DNA of 64,000 nt from Hyalella azteca (lineage: Eukaryota > Arthropoda > Malacostraca > Amphipoda > Hyalellidae). Of the stretch, positions 60,445 to 64,000 are shown one piece after another. Position 1 is the first letter of the stretch, and every line of letters begins with the position of its first letter. The notes under the pieces are model-generated. The model was not told where the DNA came from and did not search any database. It saw only the letters and a program-made list of their open reading frames with translations. The stretch covers positions 116,634 to 180,633 of the forward strand of contig NW_025936040.1 in the NCBI RefSeq assembly GCF_000764305.2. The letters are read 5' to 3'. The translations under genes and the position numbers were made by a program.

Positions 60445-60798
60445 CAGTGGGGGAAAATAAATATTCGTACACTTGAAAAATCATTTTTTAATGTATGTAA
60501 GTACACAAACTTAACAGGAAAAGTAATTTAAATTATGTATAGAGACGCATAGTATTCAAAAATACTATCAAAAGAAATTAAATCTCAATGCAACAAAAAA
60601 CAATGCAACATGTTCACTTTTTGGGTGAAAAAAGTATTCGTACAAAACAATAAATCCGCATTATTTTAATTTAATACTTGGTTGAATACCCTTTATACCT
60701 CTATACATAATATAAATCACTTCTCCTGTTCAGTTTGTGTACTTACATACATTAAAATACGATTTTTCAAGTGTACGAATATTTATTTACCCCCACTG
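60445..60798. mobile_element. complete Tc1/mariner-type MITE, 354 bp, TA-flanked
   Basis: About 75-bp terminal inverted repeats begin CAGTGGGGG(A/T)AAATAAATA. The left arm is 60445-60519 and the right arm 60724-60798. TA dinucleotides at 60443-60444 and 60799-60800 are the target duplication expected of Tc1/mariner elements. The roughly 200-bp interior is AT-rich and non-coding, with a repeated GTATTCGTACA motif. The arms differ at only a few positions, which suggests a fairly recent insertion. Confidence 0.9.
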
Positions 60799-62702
60799 TA
60801 TATGTAGTCCAAGGTTGCCAGACAGTCTTTTTTTCAAGTCTTTTTTTTTAAAGAAACTCCTTGTTCTAATTTTTTCAATTGCGTTGGCTGGCTAAAATTC
60901 ATGATAGGGGTCCTTCCTATACAAGTTTAAAAACTGGAAAAAAGTACAAATAGAATTTTTACACCAGAACCTACAAATATACTTGTATGTACCATCAAAC
61001 AGGATAATAAGGGATGGTTTTGAGCATTTTTTGTTAATAACTTCTTACCATTAAACATTTCATAAACAAGTTTGGGCTCATTTGCAAGGGCTATTGAATG
61101 GCAGCTCCAAAAAAATTCCATATGCTTTTTTGTAAGGTACCAGACGCAACATAAAAGTATCCCAAATTAACCACGGGAACGGGGTTATCCGGGACACTTG
61201 AAATAAAATTCAATTTTAAAATGTTTGAAGCATGCAAAGTGTACTCATCCACTACTAACAGTACTCTGAAGTCCTCTTTTTCCCTTGTAGATGATGTAGA
61301 TAAATGACATTTTCTGTGTTTTTTACTTGTTTTTCCATTATTGGTATGATATTACCATTTCCATACATAATAGTATTATTGATGTGATATTTCTGTATTC
61401 AAGGACATTCCATTGAGCATTTCCAACGACCTTGTCCACTGCAAGCTTCATATCGGCAGCCATATATCATTTCTTCTGCATCTATAAGCTTACAAGACAG
61501 CTTGTAATTTCAGTCCATTATAATTGGGTCAAGTGAATTTACTATAACAGAAAAAGATTGTAAAAACATACCTGAAACAGAAAGAAATATTGTAATGGCA
61601 ACCATAATGTTTTTTGGAGAAATAAATCATAGTTTAGGTGAATTACTTTTCATTCTATGTCACCCAGTGCACAATTCTATCTATGACATTCTCTGCACAA
61701 TTTTGTGATGACCAATGATGCATTCATTTTTCATTAAATGGATTTTTTTTTTGCCAAGTGAGGTAAATATAATCAACTTTTTTTAATTGATTTTTTTGTT
61801 AACTGGAGCCTTTGCTAGCTGAGGTTCTTACTGTAAATGCGCTTTTAGGGATGTCCCTTATTACCCCATCGTGCGGAAATGGCCACCATTTATGTTTGGA
61901 ATGAGATACGCAAATTCCGTCAATGTCGTTTCTCAGCCAACAATTGTTTGCAACTTTTTTGTAAATAAAATTTTTAATATGGCTAATATTTTTTTTGCTA
62001 CAGACCTTAGCAGAGATACTTTTCCAAAATCACACTTTTCACACTTTCTTCAGGGATTTTTTAGAGGTACGTACAACATTTCTACGAAATTCAAGACGAC
62101 TGTCCCACAGTCCCAACACCCAATTTACCCTGCATCATGGTGCAATTACATATCAATTTTAAATTACCTTAGTAATTTGAGTTTTGTGAACGCCGACCTT
62201 AAATTAGAGGAGCGGCTCGCAGCCTCCGGCAGACAACCTCCCACGCTGACAGTCTAGATAACACTGCATGCGGCAGTGGAGCTGCCAGCTGCGCAATGAA
62301 GATTGCGCTCTAGCAATACAAAATAGTCTTGGAGTGGAAACACAGTCTTCAGAATGTGAAATGACTCTAATCTTCAAGATCATTTATAAATTAATAAAAG
62401 CAACATTCTTCCTTAAACAGACACTGGTATGCACAGAAAAACTTTTGCTAATAATAATTATGACCTCAGTTACATGTATTTCTTCGTAAAATTTACCGCT
62501 TTTTGCTTTTAATTTGTAAATGTTTTGTTGACAGGTACAATGGCGAGCTGTATTGCACTTCACGATTGTTTAAAGTCTCGTAGCAGTTCTCCCTTTCTTG
62601 GCTATAACTGTTGACTGATTTCTGCTTTCAGTGCACCATTCTGAAAAAAATTAGATTAGGATCAGTTTGTTAATGAAAAACCTAGAAACCTAGTGGGGAA
62701 GC

Positions 62703-62726
62703 AAAAAACCTAGATCTAGGTTTTTT
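62703..62726. repeat. perfect 24-bp palindrome
   Basis: The centre is CCTAGATCTAGG, flanked by six A and six T. Outer GAAGC and GCTTC extend it with a two-base bulge. Confidence 0.95.
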
Positions 62727-63268
62727 CTGCTTCGGAGCGCCACAGTGCCTGCGGAGTGCCTGCTGGAGTGCTGGCTCTAAATGCCCAAGGATTTGCTGAA
62801 AAACCACCATGCCCCATAGTGGCAAAGCAGAGAGTTTTTTAGACTCTCCCTCAAGTTTATTTTAGAGTCCTATAAGTAGACCAGTAAAGTATCCTGGATA
62901 CCAGCATTATCATACTTAAGAAATTGGTTTAAATCTTGAGTAAATGAGGAAATTAAAAATGAACCGATTCTAAAAAAGCTCTTGTTTGCCACTATGCCAT
63001 GCCCTGCATCCCTGCCTATCCTTTATTGCCCTGTTTGATAATTGATGGGATGGTATAATAATGTATCAAGTAAAAGGGAGCCCTTTTTTGTTTGCAGATT
63101 TTGCCATTTTTAGGCCATCCAGGCCCAGCAAGGGCGGCAACATGCAACACTGATCTGTAAATTCTGTATCACTACGACTACATCCTGGAGAAATACACCT
63201 CATGGTGACCGTGACTGGTAATGTGGTTTACACTTTACAGCATTACTGGCAAAATTGCAAGGTATGAT

Positions 63269-63299
63269 TGATGGTGGCACCATGAAGGTGCCACCATCA
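63269..63299. repeat. perfect 13-bp hairpin, 5-base loop
   Basis: TGATGGTGGCACC and GGTGCCACCATCA are exact complements around ATGAA. Confidence 0.95.
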
Positions 63300-64000
63300 C
63301 TCCGCCAGGCGCCAGCAACAAAATAGGATGAAGTTATGAACTCAAGTAATCAATAAGTGTCAAAACAAAACAAGGAACTCCTGACTCCTGTCAGAGTCAG
63401 TCCTGTGGACAGGGTTGTAAAGCCTGAAGGAATAAGGAGGTCTTGAGATAAAAGATTGGAATCGCCAGCATTTCCTACATGAGACAGACAGACAAAACAA
63501 AAATATCTAACTACAGTAATTAGATACTTGAAGAGGCTGCTGGCTGGCGGTTGCCACTGGCACTGGGCACTGACTGTCTGACAGTGCGGCAGTGCCAGGT
63601 GCTGACTGCTCTGCTCACTGCTGCAATTAGTTCCCAACTTCCCAGTCCCACACATGTTAGTGGGAGTTAGTTTTCAGTAACTACATTGTTATAAGGTTAA
63701 CAAAGATGTGGTCATAAGATTGGCTTTGTAATATGCAAACCTGCGAGGAATAGATGAACGAAGCTTAGAAGCTACAGCAGGACAGCTCTAGGACACTGGA
63801 CTGAACACTAAAGTTTGATTGATGCCGGTTTGGAGGTGAAGAAGAAGTCATGCGTCGACCGCTTGTAACACCTGGACTCAGCAATGATTATTTAAAACAT
63901 TTCTTCATCTTTCATTTTCAATTTAATTCCTCTTTCCATTGGTGCATGCTCTCCACGTTGTCGTTGGTTTCTCATGATGTGTAGCGATGAGAGGGAAATT

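Larger units (their letters stand above)
58878..64000. other. terminal interval
   Basis: Very AT-rich to about 61.9 kb, containing the Tc1 MITE, then more balanced in composition. The palindrome (62703) and the hairpin (63269) lie here. The 128-codon plus-strand frame at 61871-62257 is not recognised. The unseen first exon of the COX14-like gene may lie in this interval. Confidence 0.5.

Overview
This is an AT-rich window of nuclear DNA from a metazoan, most likely an arthropod and plausibly a malacostracan crustacean. The reasons are intron-rich genes with GT..AG boundaries, a receptor-type protein that resembles an insect GDNF-receptor-like family, a DUF4817-type transposase remnant of the kind common in arthropods, a tRNA-derived SINE, and a very high density of minisatellites. 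No bacterial, viral or organellar features were seen. The species assignment is inference.

Three protein-coding genes can be supported. (1) 9461-20271, plus strand: the 3' part of a spliced gene. Nine exons have donors, acceptors and codon phases that all agree, giving about 512 residues of a secreted or membrane-anchored cysteine-containing protein. It is tentatively GDNF-family-receptor-like (Gfrl-like), and its 5' end lies upstream of what I can see. (2) 50012-51631, plus strand: an intronless 539-residue CDS with a C-terminal bZIP domain of CREBZF (Zhangfei) type, possibly followed by small 3'-UTR exons. (3) 58630-58860, minus strand: a 76-residue single-pass membrane protein whose spacing of conserved residues matches the cytochrome-oxidase assembly factor COX14.

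The rest is repeat-dominated. There are about twenty minisatellites with units of 14-90 bp. The largest is a near-identical 28-bp array at 2743-3663 that ends in a one-base N gap. Mobile DNA includes: a MITE family with about 40-bp terminal inverted repeats, in at least six copies; an internally deleted DUF4817/mariner-type transposon in intron 7 of the Gfrl-like gene; a complete 354-bp Tc1/mariner MITE flanked by TA; an 860-bp snap-back element; two SINE copies; and an unnamed dispersed repeat pair. Several perfect hairpins and palindromes, and one TATA-plus-initiator candidate promoter near 44.2 kb, stand outside the repeats.

Layout: 0-9.4 kb is repeats and MITEs only. 9.4-20.3 kb is the Gfrl-like gene, with arrays and a transposon in its introns. 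20.3-50 kb is a gene desert with arrays, SINEs and the snap-back element. 50-54.5 kb is the bZIP gene with its probable 3' UTR. 54.5-64 kb is mostly featureless, with the COX14-like exon and the Tc1 MITE. The three genes have no evident functional link.
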